This document shows positions 24,529 to 36,570 of a stretch of 64,000 bases of DNA, in pieces. The translations under genes and the position numbers were made by a program. The notes beneath the pieces were generated by a model, which had not been told where the DNA came from, did no database searches, and saw only the letters and a program-made list of their open reading frames with translations. Position 1 is the first letter of the stretch; each line of letters begins with the position of its first letter. The stretch spans positions 930,001 through 994,000 of the forward strand of contig CM037472.1 of NCBI GenBank assembly GCA_021014325.1, in the 5' to 3' direction. This stretch comes from Plazaster borealis. Taxonomy: Eukaryota > Echinodermata > Asteroidea > Forcipulatida > Labidiasteridae.

Positions 24529-25810
24529 TGCCTGTTAAATTTGCATGTAGCATTTGCAGTAATCCCGTGAAAAACAATAACGACGGTATTTCCTGTGACT
24601 GCTGTAAACTCTGGACTCACCTGAAATGTACAAATCTCGATCTTATTGACTAGTTTAAGTTAGCAAATGATGATGGTAACTGGTTTTGTCCTTAGTGTGT
24701 CATTGGCTTGATTCTCAAGAATTTGATTTGATGATCTCGGACTTGGGTCAAAGTTAAACCATCGTCTAAATCTCAAAACTTTGACTGATCTCAACCTAGA
24801 TTCTCTTAAGTTGCCCATGATTGATGAAGACCTTGACAGCTCCGGCACCAGAAATTCCTGTTTTTATTCTCTTAAAAATGTTACAGATTTTTAAAATCAT
24901 GATTCAGTTCAAAACCTTTCTTTTTTGCACCTAAACATTAGAAGTTTATCTAAACACATTGATAAATTTAAATAATTTCCCCATTCCTTTACTCATAATA
25001 TTTCTGTCATTGGATTGACTGAGACATGGTTAAGCGCATTTTCTTGCAGGAATCTACTTAATATACCTGGATACATCTTAATCAATAAAAACAGAGCTGG
25101 TAGAATATTGGGGTTGAGGTTGCCCTTTATTATTATTTTTACACATCCATCGATTTACAATATACTCCTATAGATCAGACCTAAATGATGGTGACGCTTC
25201 TTTTGAATGTATATTATTTATTGAGATTGTTACCCCACTCATATGCTAAGAATATTGTAATTGAAGTTGTATAACAAGGCCCCATATGCCAAATTCGAAA
25301 ATTGTTTAACTTGTTCTCAAACATTATTCCACCAACTAATGAATGAGAACAAACACTGCCTTATTACTGGTGAATTCAATTTGAATTTACTAAATGCAGA
25401 CAACTGTAGACAGCCTCAGGAATTCATGATGATACTCCTCTTCCTGCTCACTAATTCATAAACCAACCAGAATAACAAACACATCAGCCACTCTCATTGA
25501 TAATTATGTTTACAAATAATTATATTGCCCCCCTCCAAAATCTGGCATTATTGTCACCGACCTATCTGATCATTTTCCAAAATTTACCTCCTTCCCGTCG
25601 AAATTTAATCGTTTTCACCTTCAGCATACCTCCTCGTGATTACTCAGATGACAATCTTGCTAATTTTAATAGAAAACTTTCTATACGTGTGACTGGAGTT
25701 CAGTATTAAATGCCAGAGATGCAAATTTAGCATTTATAAATGTTATGGATATCTTCAAAGGTAACCTAGATAAACATATTCCCATCAAGCATTGTCACCC
25801 TCAATCCTGT
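24529..25810 (+). mobile_element. Decayed LINE with PHD-type zinc finger and endonuclease remnants
   Basis: A Cys-rich start (CSICSNPVKNNNDGISCDCC, then WTHLKC) resembles the PHD-like finger found in some CR1/L2-group LINE ORFs. Downstream, in several frames, are endonuclease hallmarks: LHLNIRSLSKHIDKF, ISVIGLTETWLS and LITGEFNLNLL. A Ser/Thr/Asp-rich stretch separates finger and nuclease. Many stops and frameshifts break the frame and no reverse transcriptase is visible. This is a dead copy truncated at its 3' side, unusual for target-primed insertion. Confidence 0.65.
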
Positions 25811-27815
25811 AAGTTAAACAGCCTCGCTACCATGGGGGTGCACCATAGGCCAACATTCATGCGCCAAGCTAATTATCATAATTTGTAAACCCACAGTTAC
25901 TTTTGAATTGTAACGTTTCGGGGGTCATGCAGTATTAATAGATTGTGTAATTATCTATCACAACCTGGGGGTTCTGTGTTTCAACATTTGAGAAGATTTG
26001 ATAAATTTAGGCTTTAAAGTTGGTCCTATTTAGCTTGGGAATTGGAGGAGTGCCTCATGAAAACTGGCAGCAAGTCGGTTTGGCACATTTTCGGGGTGTT
26101 TTTTTCTGGGGTAATTAGCAAAAATTCCAAACGGCTGACCTGCCAAAAATTGAAAAGAAATCTGAAGTTTTGCTGTCTGAAAATATGTCTGAAAATATAT
26201 TTGATTGGTTTTTAAGAGGTTGAGAGACTTTGAAATATTTTTTGAGTATTTTTGAATATTTAGTATTTAGCATTGGTTGCTTTGGACTTTATTTAGTGTG
26301 GTGCACCTATGGGCAGCGCGCCGTATCGGTACCTCTCTCCTCCGGGGATGGATGTACTGAAACACAAAATTCCAGGGGTTATAAGCGGGCAAGGCATACT
26401 GGGAAAATGGCGCGGCGAGATCGATCACCCCTTGAAACGAGGTTGCTTTTTAAAGGGCTCGCTCGAGTCCTTTAAACCTGCGCGCGCACACTACTGGATT
26501 TCCAACGAGGCGAACATGTGATAAAAACTGAGCAAGCCGAGGCCGAGGTAAATTCCATTATTTCTTCATTTACCACAAATTTTCCTTCATTTAAATGAAT
26601 AATAACATATCTTCAGGTATTTCTTGTTTGAAAATTATAACTGATACTCTTGCAATGCTTCTCAGAGTTCCACAAATTATGATTTTTTTGTTTCGCCAGC
26701 AGTGGAAACCCTTAAATGGCGACTTTACCCGCCGTAAGGTTACGTTACAAAGGGAAACATTTCCGTATCATCCCACCACTTTCCAAGGGATTTATTTGGG
26801 GTTTTTTTAATGGATGTTGGACTTCATTTCCCTCTTTGAAATATTCCTCGTGAGGAATTGGTAGCTAAAACGCTACATTTTGACCATTAAAAAAATAATG
26901 AACTGAGTGTAAGCAACCAGCGTTTTGAAGACGTCGTGGTGGCATGCTGCGGAAAATTATCCCAACATTGCTGTATCCTCCAGTCCCCGGTTTTTGGGGT
27001 ACCATAGCTTTTTCTTTGAATTGATATTACAAGTACAACTTAACGGTGGAAGGTTACCTGTCTCCAAGTTTAGGTCAAGGGAGAGGAGACTCGATGTTTG
27101 GCAAGTAGAAAATGTTACTTCGTCTCTAGGGGTTGTTTACATCACGCGCAGTGACATGAAACTTATGCCTTGATTATGAGGGGCACCCCGAATACAGGAC
27201 CTCCTACGATATACGACCCACACTTTCAAAGGGGTTTTGGTTTTTATAAAAATATGAAGTGAATCTATACAGTCAAGAACAGGCACTGTATTTTTTAACA
27301 AACAACCAACAAAATCAATATAAAACATGAAAATTCTGAAAACATGAAACATAAAAATGTCCGTATCCAACTGCCACATTTTCACTCATTGTTACCAAAA
27401 AGCAATATCTTATTTGACTAAATAAGATACTTCTATTTTATTTCATATTGAATGACAAAGTAGCAGTCGGATACAGACATTTTCCCCCTTGATTTACCTT
27501 GATACCACACGTGAACCTCCTCCATCAGATCCTTGTGGTTGGTCTGGTGTGTGGAATGGCAGAAGGCGTTTTAAGCCATTTAATAACCCATTATTTTCCA
27601 ATTAATTTCTTTGGTGCTGTATAACTGCTTCTTGAAGGAATTATTCCACTTCCAGTTATCTATGACCCTTGGCGAGGAGAAGATTTTCTTTACTTGAGCC
27701 TGAAAGATTTTTTTTCTTGAGTTTCATGTTGTGTCCCCTTGTTCTTGATTTGGTGCTGAGCTTGTATAGGCCCCTAACGTGTCTGCATTAACCCTGTCAA
27801 GTCTCTTCATTTTAT
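25811..27815. other. Unassigned stretch
   Basis: AT-rich with a GC-richer patch at 26305-26530. Short open frames only. No family recognised. Confidence 0.4.
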
Positions 27816-27821
27816 CCTTTG

Positions 27822-28920
27822 TGGGGGTTTCGGCCTTACCACCGAAACCACCTTTGTTTTTTGTCAAGATTTTGATTGTTTTTATTATTATTATTTCTAG
27901 CATTTACACGTGAGTTGTTGTGAAGGTTCGATCTCAGGAACTTAAAAGGGCTTAAAAGACACAAACGATACATCAAATGAAAGCCTGTGCTCTAACTTAG
28001 ATCCAGCAGCAGTTGTTTCGAGCGTTTTTAATTCCTTTCTTGACGATATTACCGATTTAAAAACACCTGTCAAGGTATCGTGAAATAAGAATGATCCCCG
28101 TTACAGTGTACATTACACGTAAAACCCACTGTACATATGATACGGTTTGTACACCACGCAGAGCCTATGCGCTGCACGCTGGCATCGTTCCGACCTTTGG
28201 ACCTTTCATTCATGCATTTGGTTCACTGTTTCGCTATGGTTTATCTAACGATGGCATAATAAAATTAATGGTGGACTTGTATTAGCGCCCTCTCACGTTT
28301 TTGGATATGAAGATAAGCTAAGTAAAGACAATTAAATACAGAAGCGTTATAGGGTTATTTAGACAATTATAAACAATTTAATACGTAAGGGTTTTGGGGA
28401 TATTAGTAAATGAATTCTCCCACCACAATTCATTTCAAGGTCTGTGCAGTATAGTTTAATAATAAATTTAGCCTTGGCCTTGTAGTTTATTATTTAAAAT
28501 TGTATATCGTTTGAGCCATAGTCAAAGAGTTTAAATATTTGTGCAATTTTGTAACTTATCTTGTAACCCTCTCTGATCTTAACTTCCGGCACAAACAGGA
28601 AGCTCTAAAATTTAAAATCCATATCTCGTGAACCACATGTCATAAAGTCAAAATCTTTGTGACGTCTCGGAGCTAATGACACATTTGTTATTATTAAAAA
28701 CATGACCCCACTTTGGTCATTTCTTCCGGTCCAAACAAAAAATTCTAATATAAAAAATATATTTCCTTAACCACATGTCATAAAGTCACAGTCTTTGTGC
28801 CATCTTGTAGTGTATAACAAAGTTCGTACGAAAAAATAAGGGTTTTTTGCATCATGATGTCGTCAGGTGTCAAAATATTACATTAATTCAAAGTTTATGA
28901 TTCAAAATAAGCCGAAACCC
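27822..28920. repeat. Hairpin-headed CTTCCGG repeat element (copy A)
   Basis: Begins with the hairpin GGTTTCGGCC...CACCGAAACC (27825-27848) and ends AAGCCGAAACCC, the complement of its start. It contains repeated modules in which a CTTCCGGxxCAAAC box precedes an ATATCTCGTGAACC-like box and CACATGTCATAAAGTC (28582-28660 and 28727-28800). No protein-coding frame. Confidence 0.55.
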
Positions 28921-29155
28921 CAGTGTTTCTTCGTAACAAACTTAAGCCTAGTTAATGTTGTGATTAGATCGGCTCTTCGTCTTCAATCTTCTAGTGTCAT
29001 TAGGTGCATCCGGTTAATTCTTTCCTGATATTTTAGATTGTTGAACCCTGACACCATCTGTGTTGCCCTCCATTGAATTTTTTTCAAGCAGGTCCTTGTT
29101 GTCTTTTTTTTAGGTTTGATCTCCATAGTTTCATGCCATGCCATGCCATGTCTTG

Positions 29156-29575
29156 GAAGTGTCGTGGCCGAGCGGTTAAGAGCACCGAATTCAAACTCTG
29201 GTGTTTCTGATCAGCAGAGTGTGGGTTCGAATCCCAGTCGTGACACTTGTGTCCTTAAGCAAGACACTTAACCATTGCTTCGTCCTTCGGATGGGACGTA
29301 AAGCCGTTGGTCCCATGTGTTGTGTAACGCATGTAAAAGAACCCAGTGCACTTATCGAAAAGAGAAGGGGTTCGCCCCGGTGTTCCTGGTTGTGGCTGCT
29401 GAATGCGCCATAGCACCTTGTAAAAAACATTATAAGGTGCTACATAATTGGGTCTCATAATTCATAACTTCAATAACCCATCTTTCTGTTTAAAAAGTAT
29501 ATACTAAGCGCCTTGAGTACCTTGTTTGGTAGATACGTGCGCTATATAAGACTTCGATATTATTATTATTGTCTT
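29156..29575 (+). mobile_element. tRNA-derived SINE
   Basis: The head (about 29159-29246) has a type II tRNA layout with A box TGGCCGAGCGGTTAAG and B box GGTTCGAATCC, and closing arms GTGTCG/CGTGACAC. The body contains AAGACACTTAACCATTG, GGATGGGACGTAAAGCCGTT and AAAAGAACCCAGTGCAC. The 3' end is GCGCCTTGAGTACC...GCGCTATATAAG followed by ATTATTATTATT. The tail matches LINE tails elsewhere in the window, as expected of a SINE using LINE machinery. It is not an ordinary tRNA gene because the body and tail follow directly. Confidence 0.85.
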
Positions 29576-29675
29576 ACCAAGGCTTTATGATATATTTCCC
29601 ATGATTATTTTACCCTTGTATTGGATATTTCATTGAATCATTCCTAGGACTTCAGGGCTCAAATTTTATTATTAT

Positions 29676-30985
29676 TATTAGGTGTTCGGGCATATCGGCC
29701 CGGAACACCTCTTGTTTTTAATGTTTTTTTAGTTTTTAAAAAATACTTCTTCTTTTTCTTCTTATCCCCCGCAAGTTTTCGCTAATAAAAAGCACACTTC
29801 CCAAGCTCGTATAAACTTGAAACTTCACATATAGTCAGATATTCATTAGGAGATGAAACCGTTGCAATGGCGTCATGATGACGTCATTAGGTATTAAATT
29901 ACAAGCCATTTACGTTTAAAAAGTGACCATAATATGCTAATCACGATATTTCATTAAATATTAAAGCTATGATGTTCATATTTGAGCATCTGATAGATGA
30001 AGACAGGGGCAACATTTGAAAAGTAAATGCCAAAATCGTATGACTTTGCTTTTGGTTTTTTTCGTAAAAAAAACACATTTTTCTGGATTATTTACAGCAT
30101 AACTCAAGATTGAAAATGAATTGAACATTGAAACTCATCAGACAATTGAACCTCAATGTCAACACGTCACAAACTTGATGATGTCATGATGACGCCATCG
30201 GGTATCAAATTACATTAATTACATTAAAGTTTAATATTTGAAATAAATCATAACTCATAAACCACATGTTGGAATTTTACATTCTATACATCATCGGAAA
30301 GTTCTGTTAATTTTCAACATAAGCTACACAAAACATGACCCCATTCGACCTTGACTTCCGGTTCAAACCGGAAGTTGATTTTTTTTTTTACATTCATATC
30401 TCAAGAACTACTTATACTTTAGTCAAATTTTTTCAGGTTGTATGCCATTCAGCCTTTGCAAACTTTTTCACAGACATGTTACCAATTTGACCTTAACTTC
30501 CCGTCGAAATTGTATTTATTGGCCTGCAGTAAAACCACATGAAAATAACTGCACTGACTAAAATCCAGTAGCACGTGCTGGTGTTGCACTCCATTGACCC
30601 ATGGAGTCCAAAGTTCAGTTCATCAAACCTGCATTGAGTCTCTGCATGTTCACATCATTGCGTTGTTTATTCTTGTACGTATTGACAACACGTTGTCGCG
30701 AACATACAATCTCAAACTCATTCAAAGTTTAGTGTGAATTTATTTCCGTTTTGCCCGTCTGATGGCTTAATGGAAAATAAGGAATAGAAGGGGAGGTTTC
30801 ACTGAGATGTCCACCTGCTTTAGTGATTTGTATGACTTATAATAATGACGTAAAATCTTACACAAAGTGTGACCCCCCGCGACCTTCCTGTTTATTTTTT
30901 GAATATTTTTGTAATACTTCTTCTTTTTCTTCTTATCCCCCGCGAGTTTCCGCTAATTGGACATGTCTACCAAACACCTTGTTTT
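29676..30985. repeat. Hairpin-headed CTTCCGG repeat element (copy B)
   Basis: Starts in an ATT microsatellite and a hairpin AGGTGTTCGGGC...GCCCGGAACACCT (29681-29710). Near each end is a near-identical about 41-bp block, from CTTCTTCTTTTTCTTC to CGCTAAT (about 29755-29786 and 30917-30958). The middle has CTTCCGGTTCAAACCGGAAG (30356-30375) and ATATCTCAAGAACTAC, the same modules as copy A. It ends AACACCTTG. No coding frame. Confidence 0.6.
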
Positions 30986-31759
30986 TGTTTGAACAAAAAC
31001 TAAAGTACAAAAACTAAAGTCCAGTTATTATTATTTTAATTTTTATTTTATCTTATTTTTTATTTTTTTTAAATTTTATTTATTTATTTTTTGGGGGGGG
31101 GGTGTTAATTCACAAGACTGCAGGGCTTGTAGCTCAAAATGTTTACTTGACCGGATTTTATTTTACAAGGCCTAAGTCCTCATTGGTACAGCATGGCAGG
31201 TTCTCGCTAAATTTGGGTGTGACAATTCGTCTACTTCCAATGTTTTAAAATGTGTTGATTTAGTCTCCTATTAAAAAAGAAAGAAAAAAAGAAAGGACCA
31301 ACCCCTCCCCCCCAAACAAAACCCCCCCAAAATAAACAAAACCGCAGGCCCCAGTGCAGGGCACAAGTCCCTGTGAGACTCCCTTTTTCGTGTGCCTCTA
31401 GTGCCACCTTCAATTGGGTGCTACATGACTTTTTGTTTTTAGATTTTAAGTTAAAATTAAATATTTTAAAAGAGAGAAAATTTGGGAGAAAAAAAACCCA
31501 ATCATGTTTGCATCTTATTTTTCAACAATGAAAATCTTGGGGTTTTTTCTTTTTTTTTCTTTTCTGAAAACAAAGAAAAACTTGTCAACCAGCTTCAATG
31601 AGTGAAGTAAAATAATAATAATAAAATGGAAACATTGAACATTTATTTTTATTTTTAAAAAGAACACTATATTTACTTAATAAAGTTTAGATCCTGATAG
31701 TTTTATATATTATGTAGGCTCTACATATATTAACTGTTTTGCTACTATTTCTTGCGCAG

Positions 31760-31917
31760 TGTCAACCAGCTTCAGTATGAATGGTGCTTGTTACCACACA
31801 ACTGTCTGCTGCACTGAAAGCACAACTACATGTTCAAGTGTCCCTCCCTGCAGTGTGAAGCATGCAAGCACATAGACGAGGAACAGCGTGTCACAGCTAC
31901 AACCTCAAGTTGCTCAG
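31760..31917 (+). other. Exon-like island of unknown origin
   Basis: Flanked by a plausible acceptor (TTCTTGCGCAG) and donor (GTGAGT). One frame is Cys-rich (CPSLQCEACKH) but carries an internal TGA; all three frames have stops. Could be a non-coding exon, a decayed coding exon or chance. Confidence 0.3.
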
Positions 31918-32084
31918 GTGAGTCAATATATTAAACTTTCTTCAGTTAACTGTCAGTTGATGCTTAGAAAGACCCATGGCAGAAAGCTTTGCCTTGTCAC
32001 TCCAATGCTATTTTTAAAGGCAACTTGGAGGCACCAACTGCGCAGGTGCATAAGAAATTAAGACCATGTGAATATCTCTTTTGA

Positions 32085-32195
32085 GGAGTGTTGGTTCTGA
32101 AAAGAACCGGTGGTTAACACTTCAACGTTTCGATCAGTATGCTCTGATCGTTTTCAGGAGAATGCTGGACTCTGTTGCTGGATGCTGCTTAAGTA
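32085..32195 (-). repeat. Penelope-like remnant with histone-like stem-loop (copy 2)
   Basis: On the minus strand, GGTTCT TTTC AGAACC (hairpin 32109-32094) matches the 6-bp-stem, 4-nt-loop geometry of the histone mRNA 3' stem-loop and is preceded by ACCACC. Upstream on that strand, CCTGAAAAC, a GATCAG/CTGATC stem (32150-32133) and GAAACG resemble a degenerate hammerhead core. Confidence 0.5.
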
Positions 32196-32262
32196 CTTGA
32201 GCTTGGTGTTGCGCGAAGGCGGACACAAAGAAAACTTTCTTTTTAACGCTAATATTCTGCAT

Positions 32263-32657
32263 TTAAAGGCATCGGACACGCTTGGTAATGACTCTGATAA
32301 TTAATGGCAATAAAAACTTACTTGGTAAGAAGTACAGTAGCTTTGGATAGTATAATGCATTTTGAGAAACTTCTCACTTCAAAATACTGCGGTTATGGAA
32401 AAATATATCACTTGTTATCCCCCAAAACATTTGAATCTGAGAAGCGTTACGCGTAATGCGATTCAGAGTGTGTATTTCAATGCAGATTATTCTTCCTGCA
32501 TGGACATAACTGCTCCAGTTTTTCAACAATATTTCAAAAATGCTACCACCTTTTGAAATGAATATTCACAGGTTAGTTTTATGGTATATATCTATAACTA
32601 TACATGGTTTGAAACAAACAATATGCTCCAATTACCAAACGTGTACGATGCCTTTAA
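32263..32657. mobile_element. MITE, TTAAAGGCA family (copy 2)
   Basis: 395 bp; ends tttaaaggcatcggacacg and cgtgtacgatgcctttaa pair. The interior contains GAGAAACTTCTCAC-type sequence shared with copy 1. Confidence 0.7.
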
Positions 32658-33749
32658 CAGATGGTTGTTTATTGTGGCATTGTTGTGTGATTCTTTGCAG
32701 GTGATTAATTGACAGTCTTCAAGGACTGGAATGAGGCAAATTCTTGTAGAATTACAATTCATTCAAAGATACTCGTATGTTTGGCAATCATTTTCGAGTT
32801 GACATGTTGGTTGTTTTTTTTTGCTGTAGGGGTTTTAAAGATTTTTTGAAAGTTATTTGTTAGATAAGTTTCAGTTCGAGAGCTCACTGATAAAATAGTT
32901 CATACCAGCACTAATCCTCAAGAAAACTGTTTCAGGCATTTCACCCCCGCCAGTTAGTCCGCAGTGCACACGAAATACGTTCCTTTTCTTTGCGCTGTAT
33001 GCATGGCTCAGACGTACTTGACCTCTCTTTGAATATTTAATGAGCTGGAACCGTTAGTGGAATTCGTGTAGTTTTTAAGTTTTTAGTCGCTAATTCACCA
33101 AAACATTCCCACAATTGCTAAGATTAGGGGTATATCATCCACTTTGCTTTGAAAATAATATATTTCACTGACTTTTAAGTGGTGTATGTTGTACGTCAAA
33201 TTTTGTTTCAAAATGAAACGAAACGAACACAATTACATCACAGTATTTCTTTTTTACACATTCTCCCACACGCCAATACTTACATTGATGGATAGAAAAT
33301 TTCATACTCTTGTCAGAAAATAGTTGGTTTCAGTCATAATTTTATGTAGTCCAGTCAGGGCGCAAAAAATGCTGACGGTAGTCCAAAACATCGTCCCATA
33401 AAAAGCCGCCATGATCGCCGCATTTTTTTTTACCTGCAGCACACTCTGGCTATGGAGTCAACAGTTAAGGGATACTGACCCCATATTTTCGAGTACATTA
33501 TCTCAAACCCTTATAACACCTAAAATGTCGTTAAAAAACAATTAATAATGTAAATAAATACAGAAATCTACAAAAATATTGACAAGTACACTTATTTCAT
33601 ACTTTCAATTTTAAAACAAATTTATTTGTCACAGTCAACCCCCCCAAAATGCAAAAAACATGTAGTAAATACACATGTTTGTATTCTACATTAGGTAATC
33701 TATATGCAACAATTAAATTGTTCTGCAGTGTTTCAGCAACTTTCATTAA

Positions 33750-33830
33750 TTCATTCATTCATAAATGGTTTATTAAAAACAAATTTACAAATCGCAGCAT
33801 CAGCCGAATTGCAAGTTAATTATATAATAA
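33750..33830 (-). mobile_element. CR1-like LINE extreme 3' end
   Basis: An ATTCATTCATTC microsatellite followed by AAATGGTTTATTAAAAAC and ATCAGCCGAATTG-type sequence, matching the 3' end of the minus-strand element at 42995-43712. Confidence 0.5.
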
Positions 33831-34059
33831 CTCTCAGGTAAATCAGTATAAAAAATAAACAATCATTGTCATCGGTTTTTGTCTTAGGCCAAGTGTTTTT
33901 GAACTGACGTAACTTGGAATAATCCACTACATGTGCATACTTTGAATTTAAATGTCATCTTTCAAATACATCAACAAAAATATAGGTTTTAGTGTTTAAT
34001 TGTGAAAACCAATCATATTTAATTGTTTTTTTTTTAAACATAACTTCCTTCATGGTTCT

Positions 34060-34268
34060 TTTTTAACACGTCATTGGCAAACAATTAAGGCAAAGAAAAA
34101 TTAATTTGAACAGACAGAGCCAGAATAGGTATGGGTTGCAAAGTACCAACAGTCGAGAAAGAGATCGAGTGTGTATTTCCCTAATCTGGCTGAATTGGCA
34201 GAGATGATGAGGGCCCAGCCTCGGCCTGGAGTCAGTGCATGGCCACGATGGGGTTGGCTGTTGAAACC
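34060..34268 (-). other. Possible exon on the minus strand
   Basis: After a fair acceptor (TTTATTTGCAG at about 34279-34269) one frame reads VSTANPIVAMH then stop, followed by GC-richer sequence. No homologue recognised. Could be a terminal exon or UTR. Confidence 0.25.
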
Positions 34269-36199
34269 TGCAAATAAAGAATAGCACTGGAGCAATTGTA
34301 AAAAAAACTTTCAAAACAAGTTTCCATTTTAGTTGCGATAATCGTAACTCTCCATGCCATCGAAGGATGGGGGTATACGATTATTGTAACTAGTTTCAAT
34401 TTATACCAATCTTCAAGACAAATATTTTTTTAAACAAGGAAACAACATTTTAATTGTCCGACACAATTGAAAATTGTATTACGGATATGTGAAAACTAAA
34501 ATTTATGATTGATTTTTGTTGGTTTCAAGGCTGGGGTACTGGATTTAAATTAATTTTATACTAAAAACAAATGTCTGTTTTCATTGATAAATATTTTCGC
34601 AGAATCCAAAAAAAATGTTTCAACTTCATACAGACACGGAAAACAAAACAAATTGTGAATCAATGTAAAAACGACCCTATAAAATACGGTGTTGTTCTGG
34701 GTTTTAAAAATGTTTATATAGCAAGGGTTATTAATCATGTCAATAATTGTCAATTCATCTAAAAAAGAACAAAAGCCATTGAATTCGATCATACTCAAAA
34801 TCAACTTAATTTCTTTCTTCAGCAGAGAGGAATCAATGTAAAGAACCAAAAATTAAAAAGCTGTAGCTTTCTGATTCTCAAAATTTTCATATTATGAATT
34901 TACTTTAATTTGTTTGCCATTAATTGTTGAGTGCATTTGTACTATTGTAGTTACTTTATTTTCTACAATTAAAATGAATAAAAACAAGTTTGAAGTTAAA
35001 CTGTTGTGTGGCTAGAAAATGAACACTAGTGCAAGTAGAGTGTAGTAATTGCAACCTTTTGCATTTATGTTGGCACTGCCGTTGTCACATGGTTTCACAA
35101 CGCACACACAACTCCCGTCCGTCATAAAAACACGACCGACAAAACCTAAAAATGGCGAAATCGTGCAGATTACTTTCCCTGTTAGAGACATGCACGATGT
35201 CTCCCACAAAGAAAAACACATACCAAACGACAGCATGTGCCTTCATCTACCCGAATCTTAAGTTTTTCCCGTTAATTTCTTTTGTAGTTCAGTCAGGGCG
35301 CAAAAAGTACAACACCATCTTGAAATAATCCTGGGAAATTACCCTTTGTTTGACAGTGATTAAAGTTGGGTAAATTCCACATGACGTGTCCAGCCCTTTA
35401 AAAAATATTGCTGGTTTCACACATACTTTTGGAGGGTCCTTGAGTAAACACACTGTCCTGGCATCCAACTAAGATAATCCCTTTAATCCCTTAAATAAAC
35501 AACCTGCTCTGGACAGGAAACTGACTGGATGATTGCTGGAACTACTTTTAAAAGCTACATAAAATGGCCATTGGCAATATGCATGGAAAAATTGTACAGT
35601 AGATGTATTTAAATTCCTTTTTCCTTCTGAGATTTTAAGTACAAGTTTGATAATTCTGTCATTAATGGGTCAATTAAGCTTATTATATTTTGATTCTAGA
35701 TTTTGTTCAGTCATGATACATGAATGTACTTATGTATTTTTTTTGCAAAGATATTGCAGCCAGTATTGAAGCTATACTTGCAGTTTTCTTTTTGGAATTA
35801 TTTTGTAAAATTACACTTTTTGCAAGATTTATTTATTATTCTGCCACTGAACACATGATGAATGAATCTACAAAAAAAGGTGCTTTTGGGTTGTGAGCAA
35901 ATTTTATTTGATTTTGGGTCAAACAAAGAAAAATCCCAAATTATTAAAAATTTACCCAGTCAATTTTCCTTGTGGTTAAAACTCTGGACTACCTACCAAA
36001 ATTTATGAAATGAAGATAAATGGTTCTGGACTGTATTCTGTATATTAATTAAGAACAAAAATGAACTTAATAAAATGAAGTTGCCTACTGGAGTGTACTG
36101 CTTACTTATAAAATGCTTTACGATCCGAGCATACTACTATGATACTGGACCTATTAACAACGCTTTTTGGGGGGGGGACAAATATCTCTCGTATGTAGT

Positions 36200-36570
36200 T
36201 ACACAGGAGATATTGCCGCTTAAATGGTGGTACGTTGTGTGTCAGATACATTTCTAAAAAATACAAAATAAATCCGCTAAAAATCTGAACCGATGTCCAG
36301 CGAATTTTTGTTGTGCGTCTATTCTCGTGGAGCGCATTATTAGGATTTGCACAATCTGCAGATTGCGCTGTGAAGATTAGCAGTAATCAATCACAAATTG
36401 TGCGCAATAGACAGATTGTGCAAATCCCAAGAATGCGCTCCACGAGGATCGATGCAAAATTAATTCGCTGGACATCGGGTTTAGATTTTTAGCCAAAAAT
36501 TTCTATTTTGTTATGAGAAATGTATCTGACACAACGTACCCCCATATTGAGTGACAACATCTCCTGTGTA
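36200..36570. mobile_element. 371-bp foldback (palindromic) element
   Basis: Arms of about 170 bp pair across a short loop near 36380. Outer ends TACACAGGAGAT / ATCTCCTGTGTA match, and GATGTCCAGCGAATT, CGTGGAGCGCATT and GGATTTGCACAATCTG each recur inverted. No coding capacity. Confidence 0.9.

Larger units (their letters stand above)
32658..36199. other. AT-rich stretch without a confident gene
   Basis: Contains the CR1-like tail at 33750-33830 and a possible minus-strand exon near 34268-34060. A CAGTCAGGGCGCAAAAA repeat occurs at about 33353 and 35291. Nothing else recognised. Confidence 0.4.

Noticed and set aside
29159..29246. Leucine/serine-type tRNA gene
   Set aside because: Boxes A and B are good, but a SINE body and LINE-type tail follow directly.
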